Part shown: positions 1 through 8,221 of the stretch, one piece after another | Numbering within the stretch: the stretch's first letter is position 1 | Layout of the letters: each line of letters begins with the position of its first letter | NCBI GenBank assembly: GCA_964593585.1 | Contig: CAZQIZ010000008.1 | Span: 1 to 64,000 of the forward strand | DNA from: JACQFV01 sp964593585 | GTDB taxonomy: Bacteria; Zixibacteria; MSB-5A5; WJJR01 | Length of the DNA: 64,000 nt | Direction of reading: 5' to 3' | The notes under the pieces: model-generated | What the model saw: the letters and a program-made list of their open reading frames with translations, nothing else | What the model was told of the DNA's origin: nothing | The model's database searches: none | Program-made: the position numbers and the translations under genes

Positions 1-159
1 GACACTTAACCGACACGTGAACCGAGACTGTCAGATCAAGTAGTGGTAACTACAGGTGATCAAAACGGCTACATTCGACTAGCGCGGCCGTGGCCAAAGG
101 CATTGATCTTCAGGGTTTACTATGCACTCTGGCATCGCCGTAGTGAATGGTCCGTGCAC

Positions 160-660
160 ATGGAAGAGTTCTATCTCCGACACAGCAAATCACTAGCCCC
201 CTATAGCTTCGGCATCGCGTTTTCACCTACGACCACTGGGCCAACCGCGCAGTCCTTGATGCGTTCAAGCGCATCGGTACCCCGCCCGAGAAATCCCTCC
301 GCTGGTTCGCGCATATTCTCGCCGCCGAAGACCTGTGGCGCGCGCTTGACAAACGCGGATCGCAAAGTCGAAGTCTGGCCGGACCTGACAGTCGATCAAT
401 GCGACTCGTATCTGGGTGAGCAAATCGCAGCATGGGACGCTTATCTCGCCAAACTCACGCCTGACATCCTGACATCGACAATCACCTATCGCAACACAAA
501 GGGCGATCTGTGGACGAACACGGTCGCGGACATCCTCATTCACGTTCCCATGCACTCCGCTCACCACCGCGGGCAGATCATCGCCGACCTGCGCATGCAT
601 GGCTACGAGCCGCCCTACATCGATTTCATCGAGGCGGTCCGTCGCGGCCACCTCGCGTGA
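160..660 (+). pseudogene. DinB/YfiT-family protein, frameshift-damaged
   Basis: The last 300 bases read as the C-terminal part of a DinB-type helical bundle, including the metal-binding tail HSAHHRGQI (about 553-579). The preceding conserved part (YDHWANR, then FAHILAAEDLWR) is also present at about 222-345, but in another frame. The frame must change at the CGCGCGC run at 339-345, where two bases appear to be missing. Another change near the T run at 220-223 would link it to the ATG at 160, and the two shifts together would add up to three bases. One frame therefore stays open throughout but carries a scrambled middle that lacks the first metal-ligand histidine. The true start is uncertain. 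It may be a dead gene or an assembly error. Nothing recognisable lies in 1-159. Confidence 0.6.
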
Positions 661-839
661 CCCCTCACCCGTCTCGGCTTTCGCCGAGACGACCTCCCCC
701 GAAAGGGGAGTTGAACAGTACGGCCGCGAACTCTGAATCACTAATCTGGGCAACCTTGTCGGTGAGGATGAATTCGTTCACCTCTCCCTCGGAGAGGGAG
801 AGGTCGTCCCGTGCCGAAGGCACGGGACGGGTGAGGGGA
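661..839. repeat. Inverted pair of CCTCTCCCTC...GGGTGAGGGG intergenic elements
   Basis: Two copies of one composite palindromic element face each other at 661-710 and 779-839. Each has a purine-rich/pyrimidine-rich hairpin at one end, GGGTGAGGGG (or its complement) at the other, and a variable internal stem (GTCTCGGC/GCCGAGAC in the left copy, CGTCCCGTGCC/GGCACGGGACG in the right copy). A third copy lies at 20205-20261, and a partial relative at about 8141-8178. No open reading frame in this gap looks real. Confidence 0.6.
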
Positions 840-877
840 CCCATGCGGGAGGTCGCCCAAACAGCTATCTTAATTAG

Positions 878-1636
878 ATGGCCATTGAATACCTCCGACT
901 CGCCCTCGCCGCCGCGCGTGCCGCGGAGCCGATCATCATGCGCCACTTTGGGCCGCATGTCGCGCATGAGGCCAAAGCCGACGGCTCGCCGGTCACCGTC
1001 GCAGACCGCGCCGCCGAAGAGATCATCCGCGCCACGATCAGCGCCGAGTGTCCGGACCACGCCTTCCTCGGCGAAGAGTTTGGCACCACCGGCGACTCCG
1101 ATCATGTCTGGATCATCGACCCCATCGACGGCACCAGGAACTTCATGACCGGCATCCCCATCTTCGGCACCCAGATCGCGTTGATGGTGAACGGGGAACT
1201 GGCGCTGGGTGTCTCCAACTGTCCCGCGCTCGGCGAACTGTGCTATGGCGAAAAGGAGAGAGGAGCGTTCCTGAATGATCAGCCCGTGCGTGTCAGCGAT
1301 GTCGATCGTCTCGATCAGGCGCGCATCTCCTTTGGTGGGCAGAATTACTTCCAAAAGATCGGCCGCGAAGAGGGCATGCTGCGTCTGATCCACACCGCGC
1401 GGCGTGTGCGCGGGTTCGGCGACTGCTGGGCCTATCACCTGATCGCCAGCGGTCGTTTCGAGGCCAATGTCGAAGCGTCGATCAAAATCTGGGACATCGC
1501 CGCCGCCGCGGCGATTGTCGAGGCGGCCGGCGGATCGGCCACCGACCTCGACGGCCGCCCGGTGACCCGCGACATCCGCACCTTCATCGCCTCCAACGGA
1601 CGAATCCATAATGAGATTGTTTCAGCGCTGAAGTAG
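878..1636 (+). CDS. Inositol-monophosphatase-family phosphatase (possibly histidinol-phosphatase)
   Basis: This 252-residue protein has the three metal and active-site motifs of the lithium-sensitive Mg2+-dependent phosphatase superfamily: GEEFG at 65-69, DPIDGTRNF at 81-89 and WDIAAAAAIVEAAGG at 205-219. Family members remove phosphate from inositol phosphates, histidinol phosphate, PAP or sugar phosphates. The substrate cannot be read from the sequence; the overall form resembles HisN-type histidinol-phosphatases, but no his genes are nearby. A TATCTT hexamer at 866-871 lies only six bases before the ATG, which would suit a leaderless transcript, though no good -35 box is visible. No Shine-Dalgarno sequence is evident. 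Confidence 0.85.
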   Translation: MAIEYLRLALAAARAAEPIIMRHFGPHVAHEAKADGSPVTVADRAAEEIIRATISAECPDHAFLGEEFGTTGDSDHVWIIDPIDGTRNFMTGIPIFGTQIALMVNGELALGVSNCPALGELCYGEKERGAFLNDQPVRVSDVDRLDQARISFGGQNYFQKIGREEGMLRLIHTARRVRGFGDCWAYHLIASGRFEANVEASIKIWDIAAAAAIVEAAGGSATDLDGRPVTRDIRTFIASNGRIHNEIVSALK

Positions 1637-1662
1637 CACAGCTTCACGGGCGCCACACAAAG

Positions 1663-1711
1663 ATTCCAAGCCTCCACGCCGCCGCTTCGCAGCGGCGTGG
1701 AGGCTTGGAAT
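1663..1711. repeat. Perfect 20-bp-stem hairpin, ATTCCAAG family
   Basis: Arms at 1663-1682 and 1692-1711 are exact reverse complements with a 9-base loop. The outer ends ATTCCAAG/CTTGGAAT recur in the neighbouring hairpin at 1738-1781. It lies between the converging phosphatase and DoxX genes, so it could act as a two-way transcription barrier, but it has no T tract. Confidence 0.7.
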
Positions 1712-1737
1712 GACGGGATATATCTCGCAGGAACGTC

Positions 1738-1781
1738 ATTCCAAGTCGCGTTCGCGGCTCTCTGCGAACGTGACTTGGAAT
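1738..1781. repeat. Second ATTCCAAG-family hairpin
   Basis: Arms of 18 bases at 1738-1755 and 1764-1781 pair with one mismatch. It shares the ATTCCAAG/CTTGGAAT ends with the hairpin at 1663-1711 but has a different inner stem, as expected for diverged copies of one repeat family. It ends six bases from the DoxX stop codon. Confidence 0.6.
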
Positions 1782-1786
1782 CTTTG

Positions 1787-2215
1787 TCAACCCCGGCGGA
1801 ACAATTTGGCATCCAGCGAGTACTTCCCCGCCCCGGTGAAAAACAACGTGAGGAAACCAATCGCGTACAACAGCGCGAACTCCTTGCGCCCCCAAGGGTC
1901 ATCGGCGTGCACAATACCGGCCGCTACCAGCATGGTCACCAGCAGGGGAATGGCCGCCACCCGCGTGAAAAGCCCCAGGATCAACGCGGCCGAACAGATG
2001 AACTCGGCGAACACCGCCAACGTCAGAGTCAACGGACTGCCCAGCCCGATCGGGTCGGAGAAACTCTCCAGCCTCGCGCCGTAGTTGGTGAGCTTCCCCC
2101 AACCGTGAAAGGCGAGCATGAAGCCGCCGATGGCCATCCGCAGCCAGAGCAGGCCCAAACTCACATGGGTTTCGTCGGTGCCGCTATCGGTGATCCAGTC
2201 GATCAGTTTGCGCAT
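1787..2215 (-). CDS. DoxX-family membrane protein
   Basis: This 142-residue protein has four predicted membrane helices and the DoxX-family pattern: LRMAIGGFMLAFHGWGKL in helix 1, then a helix starting near LTLTLAVFAEF, and a C-terminal FFTGAGKYSLD. DoxX-like proteins sit in the inner membrane and are often linked to redox or thiosulfate metabolism, but most members, including this one, have no assigned reaction. It converges with the upstream phosphatase, and two hairpins separate the genes. The HAD gene follows upstream on the same strand with a 62-base gap, so co-transcription is possible. Confidence 0.85.
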   Translation of the reverse strand: MRKLIDWITDSGTDETHVSLGLLWLRMAIGGFMLAFHGWGKLTNYGARLESFSDPIGLGSPLTLTLAVFAEFICSAALILGLFTRVAAIPLLVTMLVAAGIVHADDPWGRKEFALLYAIGFLTLFFTGAGKYSLDAKLFRRG

Positions 2216-2277
2216 TGGTCCTCCGGGACGGTGATGGATATGTCGGTAACCGCCGCGAAGGGCGTTGGGTTTCCCGA

Positions 2278-2928
2278 TTATGCGCCGCCATTGCCGAAAC
2301 GCACGAGCGCGCGCCGGATATCCTCCGCCGAGCCGGCCAGCGCGTCGGCCGGATCGAAGTTCATCGTCGCGGTCGTCGCGGTGGGGAAGGCGATCACATA
2401 CATGCCGGCGTTTTTGGCGGCGCGCACCCCGACATCGGTGTCCTCGATGGCGGCGCAGACCGCCGGCTCGACCCCGATCCGACGCGCCGCCTCCAGATAG
2501 ATTTCCGGCGACGGTTTCGGCGCCGGAATGTCATCGGCCGAGACCACCGCGCGGAAATGCCCGCGAATGCCGCCCCGTTCGAGGGTGTACTCAATAATCC
2601 GCCGCAGACCGGAGGAGGCCAGTCCCAGCAGACGCCCCTCCGCGGCGAGCTCGGCGATCAGTTCACGGATCCCCGCACGCCAGACCAGCGCGCCGTTCTG
2701 AATCAACTCGAGATAGATCGCCTTGCGCCGGGCGATCAGCTCGTCGATCTCCTCCTCCAGCCCGTGCTGCCGCTTCAGTTCGGCGAACATCACCCGGTCG
2801 GTTGAGCCGATGAACCGGCGGTTGTCGGCGTCGGAGAATGGCAACCCGAATTGCCGCATAACCCGCACGGTCGACTCGAAGTGCACCGGTTCGGAGTCGA
2901 CCAAAACCCCGTCCATATCGAAAATCAC
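2278..2928 (-). CDS. HAD-superfamily phosphatase, beta-phosphoglucomutase-like
   Basis: With the GTG at 2928 as start, the protein is 216 residues and opens with the nucleophile motif FDMDGVLVDSEP (Asp4 and Asp6). HAD motif II (LGLASSG), motif III (PAPKPSPEIYLEAA) and motif IV (AAIEDTDVGV) follow, and there is a helical cap between motifs I and II. This is the phosphatase/beta-phosphoglucomutase subgroup, acting on small cytosolic phosphate esters; the substrate is not identifiable. The reading frame stays open to 3327, but that extension is low-complexity and runs antisense through rpsU, so I rejected it. A start a few codons further upstream (after GGAGA near 2985) is possible but would need a rare start codon. 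Confidence 0.8.
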   Translation of the reverse strand: MIFDMDGVLVDSEPVHFESTVRVMRQFGLPFSDADNRRFIGSTDRVMFAELKRQHGLEEEIDELIARRKAIYLELIQNGALVWRAGIRELIAELAAEGRLLGLASSGLRRIIEYTLERGGIRGHFRAVVSADDIPAPKPSPEIYLEAARRIGVEPAVCAAIEDTDVGVRAAKNAGMYVIAFPTATTATMNFDPADALAGSAEDIRRALVRFGNGGA

Positions 2929-3037
2929 CCCACGGGGCCGCCCCGGGCGCTGTAGTGTATTATCATGTCCTGCAATGAGTTGCTCTCCGTCTTGTCGGTG
3001 TGGTGGGTTGGGCGGATTCAGCGGTAACCTCTTATGA

Positions 3038-3065
3038 TTGACAAGTTTTCGGGTCTTTACGTAAT
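3038..3065 (+). promoter_or_regulatory. Candidate sigma-70-type promoter for rpsU
   Basis: A perfect -35 TTGACA (3038-3043) is followed after 16 bases by CGTAAT (3060-3065). A weaker second candidate, TTGATA (3088-3093) with AAATAA (3111-3116), lies downstream. Either would give rpsU a 5' leader of roughly 65-115 bases. Confidence 0.45.
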
Positions 3066-3184
3066 TGTACGCTGGTGGCGTGTCCCATTGATACGCCGGC
3101 ATAGACAAGTAAATAACGGGAGTCTTTGGCAATAAACACTTAAACATGCCAGTAGCCGGATTTGGAAGGAGTTGAACGCTCTTA

Positions 3185-3376
3185 ATGACCGGCGTTCGCG
3201 TACGCGACGATGAATCCTTCGAGAAGGCCCTGAAACGCTTTAACAAGACTTGTGAGAAGGCGGGGATCCTCTCGGATGTCAAGAAACACCAGCATTTCGA
3301 AAAGCCATCGGAACGCAAGAAGCGCAAGATGAATCAGGCCAGACGGCGCAACCGGAAACGCGGCGGCGACTATTGA
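3185..3376 (+). CDS. rpsU: 30S ribosomal protein S21
   Basis: This 63-residue, strongly basic protein has the S21 core GVRVRDDESFEKALKRF, then CEKAGILSDVKKH and a C-terminal Arg/Lys-rich tail ending RRRNRKRGG. S21 binds the 30S platform near the anti-Shine-Dalgarno region and helps start translation. Length and sequence are normal for the family. The ribosome-binding sequence GGAAGGAG (3164-3171) is 13 bases from the ATG, further than usual. A candidate promoter lies at 3038-3065. The usual rpsU partners (dnaG, rpoD, GatB/YqeY-like) are not adjacent here. The gap 3377-3663 holds a strong hairpin (3451-3476) but no other gene that I can support. Confidence 0.95.
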   Translation: MTGVRVRDDESFEKALKRFNKTCEKAGILSDVKKHQHFEKPSERKKRKMNQARRRNRKRGGDY

Positions 3377-3450
3377 GCCGACCTTTTCGCTGAGGGCAAA
3401 GCGTATCAGGTGTGATCTTGACGCAGTGAATTGACAAAGACGACGGCGCT

Positions 3451-3476
3451 CGCGCGGGCTGACAACAGTCCGCGCG
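3451..3476. repeat. GC-rich hairpin downstream of rpsU
   Basis: Two 11-base arms (3451-3461 and 3466-3476) pair with one mismatch around the loop ACAA. There is no T tract, so it is at best a weak intrinsic terminator or an RNA-stabilising stem. Confidence 0.4.
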
Positions 3477-3663
3477 GGGCCGGCGCACTTGGGGGGCCAA
3501 GGGCAGTCTTTCGCAACACCGCCAAAACGGAAGCGTAGGTTCCGTCGGTTCGGCATGGGGCAGGGGGCCCGCCGCAAGGCCGGCACAGAACCGTGGTGCG
3601 ACTCCACACGTTCGCGTCATCCCGCATCATGCCGCCCCGGCGACCAAACGGGGGGCACTATTG

Positions 3664-4317
3664 ATGAACCTGATCGATCTGGCGTTGCTGATCGGCGTGA
3701 TCGCCTGCGCCGGCTGGGGCGCCAAACGCGGCTTTGTGCGCATGATCATGATCACACTCGGCCTCTGCGCCGCGATCGTGATCGCCGTGCACTACAACGA
3801 CTCCTTCACCCGCGAGCTGGCCGGGTACTTCCACGCCTCGCCCTTGTGGGTCTCGATGTGGGCGTTCCTCATCGCCTCGATGCTCATCTTCGCCCTCTTC
3901 CGCCTCGGCGCCAAGGTCTTCTTCCGGGTCGCCAATGTGCAGAAACTGGGTAAGCACGACCAGTTCGGCGGCGCCTTCGTCGGCCTCATCTTCGGCTGGG
4001 TGATGATGGGCTACCTGGTCTTCCTCTCGATGTTCCTCCCGCTGCCCTACACCATCGAGGAGCGCTTCGAAAACACCGTGCTGGCGATGAAGATGGGCGC
4101 CTCAGTCCCGTTCCTCTATGAGACCACCGCCAAACTGCACCCGTCGCAGTCGAGCTTCATCGACAAGATGGAACTGACCCTCGATGAGGCGCTGGTCATC
4201 GCCGAGAAAAACAAGTCCGGCCGCCGCCGCGCCGCCAAGTCCGGCGTCACCGACCAGAGCCGTGTCGACGATTTCCTCGACCGGATCGAACGGTACTTCG
4301 CCTCCGACGAGTACTAA
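3664..4317 (+). CDS. CvpA-family inner-membrane protein
   Basis: This 217-residue protein starts at the ATG at 3664, preceded by a GGGGGG tract; a TTG three bases upstream is less likely. It has the CvpA-like layout: an N-terminal helix LIDLALLIGVIACAGWGAKRGFVR, then three more hydrophobic segments, and a charged cytoplasmic tail of about 80 residues. E. coli CvpA is linked to colicin V production and envelope stress; the molecular role of the family is unsettled. The tail (about 140-217) is longer than usual and shows no known domain. A palindromic repeat follows 25 bases after the stop. Confidence 0.75.
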   Translation: MNLIDLALLIGVIACAGWGAKRGFVRMIMITLGLCAAIVIAVHYNDSFTRELAGYFHASPLWVSMWAFLIASMLIFALFRLGAKVFFRVANVQKLGKHDQFGGAFVGLIFGWVMMGYLVFLSMFLPLPYTIEERFENTVLAMKMGASVPFLYETTAKLHPSQSSFIDKMELTLDEALVIAEKNKSGRRRAAKSGVTDQSRVDDFLDRIERYFASDEY

Positions 4318-4342
4318 AGTCCGCGCTGACATAATTGGGCAG

Positions 4343-4364
4343 ACAAGGGGCTTTGGCCCCTTGT
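4343..4364. repeat. ACAAGGGG hairpin repeat, copy 1
   Basis: The arms ACAAGGGG and CCCCTTGT pair perfectly. The element lies 25 bases after the CvpA-like stop codon and is followed by TTGCC, so it could work as a weak terminator. Four more copies occur at 27904, 58958, 60198 and 63631. Confidence 0.75.
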
Positions 4365-4426
4365 TTGCCATTGGGACGGTCGATTCATCTCGCAATCCGG
4401 CGCGGAATCACGTATACCATTCACAG

Positions 4427-5710
4427 ATGAGACGTTCGCACCTCCACCGACTGACACTGGTCGCGGCGCTGGTTCTCCTGGGGGCCGCGGCGGCGCTCGG
4501 CGCATCGGTCCACGTGATGACCATCAAGGGCCCGATTGGCCCGGTCACCGCCATGCAGATCGAAAACGCCCTTGAGGAGGCGGTGGCGGAGGACGCCGAA
4601 GCGCTGATCGTGCAGATGGACACCCCCGGCGGTCTGGTCTCCACCACCCACGAGATTACTCAGCAGATTCTCAACGCGAACGTGCCGGTGGTCACCTATG
4701 TCGCCCCCTCGGGGGCCAGCGCCACCTCGGCGGGCGTCTTCATCCTCGTCTCCGGCCACATCGCCGCCATGGCCCCCGGCACCAACGCCGGCGCCGCCCA
4801 TCCGGTCACCCTGCAGGGGGAGATGGACTCGGTCATGTCCGGCAAGGCCACCAATGACGCCGCCGCCAACATCAAGGCGATTGCCCAGCGCCGCGGACGC
4901 AACGCCGCCTGGGCCGAACGCGCCGTGCGCGAGTCGGTCTCGATCACCTCCCACGAGGCGGTCGACTCCAACATCGTGGATCTGATTGCCGATGACCTCG
5001 ACGATCTGATCGACTCTCTACATGGCCGCGTCGTGATGCTCCCCTTCGGCGAGGACACCCTCGACACCCGCGGCGTGGCGGTGGTGCGCATCGAGCCGAC
5101 CTGGCGCGAAAAACTCCTCGGCCTGATCAGCAATCCCAACATCGCCTACATCCTGATGTCGATCGGCTGGATCGGCATCCTGATGGAACTGTACAATACC
5201 GGCTCGATCTTCCCCGGCGTCGTCGGCGCCATCTCGCTGATCCTCGGATTCTATTCGCTGCAGACGCTGCCGATCAACTACGCCGGTCTCTCGCTGATCC
5301 TCGTCGCCATCATCCTGTTTATTCTCGAGCTGAAGATCGTCAGCCATGGCCTGCTGACCGTGGGGGGCGCCATCGCCATGATCATCGGGTCGGTCATGCT
5401 CATCGATTCCCCCGATCCGGCTGCGCGGATCTCCTTCACCGTGATCCTCGCCGTGGTCGGGACCGTAGTGGTCTTCTTCACCTTCGGGCTGGCCATGGCG
5501 CTGAAGGCGCGATTGCGCCGTCCGGTCACTGGCTCCGAGGGCTTAATCGGCCAGATCGGCACCGCGCGCGACGCCTTCGAGACAACCGGGATGGTCTACG
5601 TCGCCGGCGAATACTGGCAGGCCGAGACCCAGGTGCCGGTCGCCGCCGGCACGCGCGTCGAAGTGGTCGGCAAACAGGGCATGAAACTGATCGTCAAACC
5701 GATTCCGTAA
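4427..5710 (+). CDS. nfeD: NfeD-type membrane-bound serine protease (ClpP-like, long form)
   Basis: The 427-residue long-form NfeD protein has a signal peptide or signal anchor (1-26), then a ClpP-fold protease domain (about 27-225) with the Ser-Lys dyad. The serine is in PSGASATSAG (Ser101) and the lysine in KATNDAAANIKAIA (Lys140), placed as in archaeal PH1510-N. Four to five membrane helices follow (about 235-365), and then an OB-fold NfeD domain to the C-terminus. These proteases cut the hydrophobic tail of partner stomatin/slipin proteins, and the partner is the next gene. An in-frame extension to 4184 overlaps the upstream gene, so I chose the ATG at 4427, which heads the signal sequence. 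Confidence 0.9.
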   Translation: MRRSHLHRLTLVAALVLLGAAAALGASVHVMTIKGPIGPVTAMQIENALEEAVAEDAEALIVQMDTPGGLVSTTHEITQQILNANVPVVTYVAPSGASATSAGVFILVSGHIAAMAPGTNAGAAHPVTLQGEMDSVMSGKATNDAAANIKAIAQRRGRNAAWAERAVRESVSITSHEAVDSNIVDLIADDLDDLIDSLHGRVVMLPFGEDTLDTRGVAVVRIEPTWREKLLGLISNPNIAYILMSIGWIGILMELYNTGSIFPGVVGAISLILGFYSLQTLPINYAGLSLILVAIILFILELKIVSHGLLTVGGAIAMIIGSVMLIDSPDPAARISFTVILAVVGTVVVFFTFGLAMALKARLRRPVTGSEGLIGQIGTARDAFETTGMVYVAGEYWQAETQVPVAAGTRVEVVGKQGMKLIVKPIP

Positions 5711-5760
5711 CGATCGCCGACGGCCCGCCGGTCGGGCCGCCTCACGCGGAGGGGTTCACC

Positions 5761-6516
5761 ATGGAAGGAAACATGCCGTCGTTGGCGCCGTTTATCATCA
5801 TCCTGGTCGCGCTCATCATCCTGGGAAACGCCATCCGGGTGCTGAAGGAATACGAGCGCGGCGTCGTGTTCCGCCTCGGACGCCTGATCGGCGCCAAGGG
5901 GCCGGGGCTCATCCTGCTCATTCCGATCATCGACAAGCTGCAAAAGGTCGATTTGCGCACCGTGACCCTCGATGTCCCGCCGCAGGATGTGATCACGCGC
6001 GACAACATTTCGGTAAAGGTCAACGCCGTGGTCTATTTCCGCGTCATCGACGCCAACATGGCCATTGTCAACGTCGCCAACTACCTGGTCGCCACTTCGC
6101 AGATCGCCCAGACCACGCTGCGCTCGATTCTCGGCCAATTCGAACTCGATGACCTGCTGGCCAACCGCGATCAGATCAACAAGCAGCTGCAGAAGATCAT
6201 CGACGATCAGACCGAACCGTGGGGCATCAAGGTCTCCGTCGTCGAAGTGAAAAACGTCGATCTGCCGGTGGAAATGCAGCGCGCCATCGCCCGCCAGGCC
6301 GAGGCCGAACGCGAACGCCGCGCCAAGATCATCCACGCCGAAGGCGAACTGCAGGCCTCGCAGAAACTGGCCGAGGCCGCCGAAATCATCGGACGCAACC
6401 CCGCCACGTTGCAGCTGCGCTACTTGCAGACGTTGACCGAGATCGCCGCGGAGAAGAACTCGACAACGATCTTCCCGATCCCGATCGATCTCATCACGCC
6501 GTTCCTCAAGAGGTGA
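5761..6516 (+). CDS. Slipin (SPFH/band-7 membrane scaffold protein)
   Basis: This 251-residue protein has one N-terminal membrane helix (about 7-24), then the SPFH/band-7 domain beginning YERGVVFRLGRLIGAKGPGL, and a short coiled coil rich in Glu, Arg and Ala (AIARQAEAERERRAKI, about 175-210). It ends PIPIDLITPFLKR, a hydrophobic tail of the kind cut by NfeD proteases. Slipins form oligomers that organise membrane microdomains. It starts 50 bases after nfeD, with GGAGG just before the ATG, and the two form the conserved nfeD-slipin operon. An imperfect hairpin follows at 6540-6567. Confidence 0.92.
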   Translation: MEGNMPSLAPFIIILVALIILGNAIRVLKEYERGVVFRLGRLIGAKGPGLILLIPIIDKLQKVDLRTVTLDVPPQDVITRDNISVKVNAVVYFRVIDANMAIVNVANYLVATSQIAQTTLRSILGQFELDDLLANRDQINKQLQKIIDDQTEPWGIKVSVVEVKNVDLPVEMQRAIARQAEAERERRAKIIHAEGELQASQKLAEAAEIIGRNPATLQLRYLQTLTEIAAEKNSTTIFPIPIDLITPFLKR

Positions 6517-6539
6517 CAGGGCTTCGCATTAACAACCCG

Positions 6540-6567
6540 AACGGCCGACGTATCGAGTCGGCCCGTT
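6540..6567 (+). terminator. Possible terminator after the slipin gene
   Basis: AACGGCCGAC (6540-6549) pairs with GTCGGCCCGTT (6557-6567) with one bulged base and a 7-base loop. Only a short TTTCGCTATTTGG follows, so termination strength is doubtful. The rest of the 6517-6791 gap shows no gene or known RNA motif. Confidence 0.35.
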
Positions 6568-6791
6568 TCGCTATTTGGCTGAATTGCATGGAGTTAACAG
6601 TATGCAGGAATTGCCGCACCACAGCCAATCGCTGCGTGAAACCGACCGGACACAACCCCTTGTGGCCTGTGACGATATGCGATTGTTCCACATCCCGACA
6701 ATTTCCGTTTGACTTAGGCGCGCCAAATCATTGATTCGCTGGCTTTTTCAGGGGGGCGGAAGACACACAAACCAGAGAGGGTGACGGGACA

Positions 6792-8117
6792 ATGGTCAAA
6801 ACCAATGCCGATGTTCTCACTGCCTTGGACAAGAACAATGTGAAGTACATCCGCCTTCTCTTCACGGATGTCCTGGGCCACATGAAGGGGATGTCGATCA
6901 CGCGCTCGGAAATCGAGGGCGTGCTTGAAGAGGGGCAGGGCTTCGATGGCTCCTCGGTCGAGGGATATGTGCGCATCGAGGAATCCGACCTGATGGCGCG
7001 TCCCGACATCGCGACCTTCCGCATCATCCCGTGGCTGATCGCCGGCGAGCGGGTCGCGCTGATGTTCTGCGACATCGAAAAGCCCGATGGCACGCCCTTC
7101 GAGGGCGATCCGCGCCAAGTGCTCAAACGCGCGCTGAAGAAGGTGCAGGACAAGGGCTGGACATTCTACACCGGGCCGGAAATCGAGTACTTCTACTTCC
7201 GCAATCCCAACGGCACCGAACTGCTCGACCGCGACGGCTACTTCGACTATTCGACCATCGATGAGGGCACCCGTCTGCGCAAGAAGGCGGTGGTCTCGCT
7301 CGAGCAACTCGGCATCCAGGTCGAATGCTCGCACCATGAGGTCGCGCCCTCCCAGCACGAGATCGACCTGCGCTACCAGGAAGCGCTGACCATGGCCGAC
7401 TACGCGATGCTCTACCGCTTCGTGGTCAAGGAACTCGCGCTGGAGGCCGGCGCCTACGCCAGCTTCATGCCCAAGCCGATCTTCGGTCAGAACGGCTCCG
7501 GCATGCACACGCACCAGTCGCTTTTCGAGGGCGGCAAGAACCTGTTCTTTGAAAAGAACGATCCCTACCACCTCTCCAAGGTCGCGCGCCACTACATCGC
7601 CGGACTCTTGGAGCACATCCGCGAGTTCACGCTGGTGACCAACCAGTGGGTCAACTCCTACAAGCGGCTGGTCGTCGGCTACGAGGCCCCGGTGTACCTC
7701 TCCTGGGGCATGCGCAACCGCTCCTCGCTCATCCGCATCCCGATGTATCGTGTCGGCAAGGAAAAGGCGACCCGCGTCGAACTGCGCTCCCCCGATCCGG
7801 CCTGCAATCCCTATCTGGCGTTTGCCTGCATGCTGGCCGCCGGTCTGCGCGGCATCGAAAAGCAGTACTCGCTGGGCGAACCGGTTGAACAGAACATCTT
7901 CCACATGGACGATGCCGAGCGCAGCAAAAACGGCATCAAAGCCCTGCCCGGATCATTGGCGGAGGCCTGCGACGTCTTCGAGAAGTCGGACTTGATGCGC
8001 GAAACCCTGGGCGATCACATCTTCCACACGCTTCTGGCCAACAAGCGTCTCGAGTGGGACCGCTTCCGCATGCACGTGACCGATTACGAAATGAACGAAT
8101 ACCTGCCGTTGCTCTAA
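6792..8117 (+). CDS. glnA: Glutamine synthetase, type I (alpha-like)
   Basis: This makes glutamine from glutamate, ammonia and ATP in the cytoplasm. At 441 residues it has the class I signatures: FDGSSVEGYVRIEESD (51-66), the catalytic-domain glutamates in GPEIEYFYF (128-136), the ATP-site motif KPIFGQNGSGMHTHQSL (228-244) and NPYLAFACML. The length and the region QNIFHMDDAERSKNGIKALP match the GSI-alpha subgroup of archaea and thermophilic or Gram-positive bacteria. The adenylylated-tyrosine region of enterobacterial GSI-beta enzymes is not recognisable, so control by GlnE is unlikely (inference). RBS-like GAGAGGG lies before the ATG. No glnB/glnK or ntrBC gene is adjacent. Confidence 0.96.
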   Translation: MVKTNADVLTALDKNNVKYIRLLFTDVLGHMKGMSITRSEIEGVLEEGQGFDGSSVEGYVRIEESDLMARPDIATFRIIPWLIAGERVALMFCDIEKPDGTPFEGDPRQVLKRALKKVQDKGWTFYTGPEIEYFYFRNPNGTELLDRDGYFDYSTIDEGTRLRKKAVVSLEQLGIQVECSHHEVAPSQHEIDLRYQEALTMADYAMLYRFVVKELALEAGAYASFMPKPIFGQNGSGMHTHQSLFEGGKNLFFEKNDPYHLSKVARHYIAGLLEHIREFTLVTNQWVNSYKRLVVGYEAPVYLSWGMRNRSSLIRIPMYRVGKEKATRVELRSPDPACNPYLAFACMLAAGLRGIEKQYSLGEPVEQNIFHMDDAERSKNGIKALPGSLAEACDVFEKSDLMRETLGDHIFHTLLANKRLEWDRFRMHVTDYEMNEYLPLL

Positions 8118-8187
8118 ACTCCGTCGGGCCGCACCAGCCTCTCCCGCTCCGGGAGAGGCCGGTCGGTCGCGGGTCGGCGACCGCGGA

Positions 8188-8216
8188 TTGATTTCAGGTG
8201 CGGATCGTCCTATCAT
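8188..8216 (+). promoter_or_regulatory. Promoter for gatA, predicted leaderless transcript
   Basis: TTGATT (8188-8193), a 17-base spacer and TATCAT (8211-8216) form a good sigma-70-type promoter. The ATG at 8222 is the sixth base after the -10 box, so transcription should start at or next to the start codon. This also argues against the in-frame GTG at 8198, which lies inside the promoter. Confidence 0.6.
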
Positions 8217-8221
8217 TCAGG

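Noticed and set aside
2929..3327. N-terminal extension of the HAD phosphatase
   Set aside because: It would run antisense through rpsU and adds sequence unlike HAD proteins; the GTG at 2928 gives the normal family length.
6600..6720. Possible riboswitch or regulatory RNA before glnA
   Set aside because: No known glutamine-riboswitch core or stable multi-stem fold is visible by eye; a covariance search would be needed to claim one.
8198..8221. GTG start for gatA
   Set aside because: It lies between the -35 and -10 boxes of a good promoter, and the extra residues are not family-like.
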